Below, in pieces: positions 63,862 through 64,000 of a DNA stretch of 64,000 bases. Source of the DNA: Fulvia fulva (lineage: Eukaryota > Ascomycota > Dothideomycetes > Mycosphaerellales > Mycosphaerellaceae); the NCBI RefSeq assembly GCF_020509005.1, contig NC_063016.1, positions 496,001 to 560,000 of the forward strand, given 5' to 3'. The notes beneath the pieces are model-generated. The model ran no database searches and was not told where the DNA came from. It was given only the letters and a program-made list of their open reading frames with translations. Both the position numbers and the translations under genes were made by a program. Numbering within the stretch: the stretch's first letter is position 1; each line of letters starts with the position of its first letter.

Positions 63862-64000
63862 GAAGCACAAGAACACGACTGTTGACCAAGAGATCCCAGG
63901 GTTCCAAGGCCAGCGTCCAGATCATATATCAGCGGCCAGGTATGACTCAGGTGAGGTTGTTGCTATTGTGATGCGTGGTGCAGGTGGTTGTGGCGAAGCT
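63862..64000. promoter_or_regulatory. Upstream region of the LRR-like gene (window edge)
   Basis: 139 bp of promoter or leader before the start codon at 63861; includes a GCGTGGTGCAGGTGGTTGTGG G-rich end. No motif is claimed. Confidence 0.35.

Noticed and set aside
1..64000. CRISPR arrays, prophage, integrons or bacterial operons
   Set aside because: Spliceosomal introns, monocistronic layout and fungal protein families throughout; no regularly spaced repeats.

Overview
The window is nuclear DNA of a filamentous ascomycete. Protein-coding genes carry mostly short GT-AG introns (usually about 47-70 nt, many with a CTAAC/CTGAC branch point). Several protein families are typical of Pezizomycotina, and the genes are compactly packed without operons. 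The style (fungus-specific disordered proteins, short 'ATG-CEYTxVEYxCGHLRY' type cysteine protein, F-box-like 'LLDLxPEIW' protein) suggests a Dothideomycete, perhaps of the Mycosphaerella group. That placement is inference only.

Layout. 1-6.9 kb: UTP14 (minus, C-terminus cut by the window edge) shares a 214-bp promoter with the mitochondrial ribosomal protein gene mL41/MRPL27. Then come an F-box-like protein and an unusual E2-fold/F-box/RGG fusion. 6.9-12.8 kb is gene-poor; the only gene I can support there is a small three-exon cysteine protein (9880-10249). 12.8-16 kb: a class II (type B) aldolase and a Zn2Cys6 regulator face each other tail to tail. 16-20 kb is gene-poor, with a MITE copy and a possible small cysteine-rich gene. 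20-33.4 kb: glycerol kinase, a small Gly/Tyr/Asn-rich protein, TFIIE alpha, PUS1, and a 2017-residue disordered protein. 33.4-36.5 kb: intergenic, containing a 1.06-kb AT-rich element with 72-bp terminal inverted repeats. 36.5-54.6 kb: a BCS1-like AAA protein, TFIIE beta, the nuclear-basket protein MLP1/TPR, the meiotic helicase HFM1/MER3, and a UDP-galactose-type transporter. 54.6-64 kb: a six-exon aminotransferase, a small secreted cysteine-rich protein, a two-domain GPI-anchored fasciclin protein, and an LRR-like protein.

How the genes fit together. Most are housekeeping: rRNA processing (UTP14), mitochondrial translation (mL41), Pol II initiation (both TFIIE subunits, 16 kb apart), tRNA modification (PUS1), nuclear pore basket (MLP1), glycerol use, Golgi sugar-nucleotide import, and meiotic crossover (HFM1). 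Several sit in head-to-head pairs with short shared promoters. No secondary-metabolite cluster, CRISPR array, rRNA operon or prophage is visible.

New or unusual material. (1) A family of about 235-bp inverted-repeat elements (MITEs) occurs in three diverged copies at 17.2, 52.7 and 58.7 kb. (2) A longer, RIP-like, AT-rich inverted-repeat element at 34.8-35.9 kb contains a normal-GC coding-like island, as if it had captured host sequence. (3) There is an E2-F-box-RGG fusion. (4) Two or three small cysteine-rich genes lie in gene-poor DNA, one with a signal peptide. Exon structures were assembled by hand from splice signals and reading-frame continuity. Coordinates given for multi-exon genes are the outer limits, with exons listed in the text.
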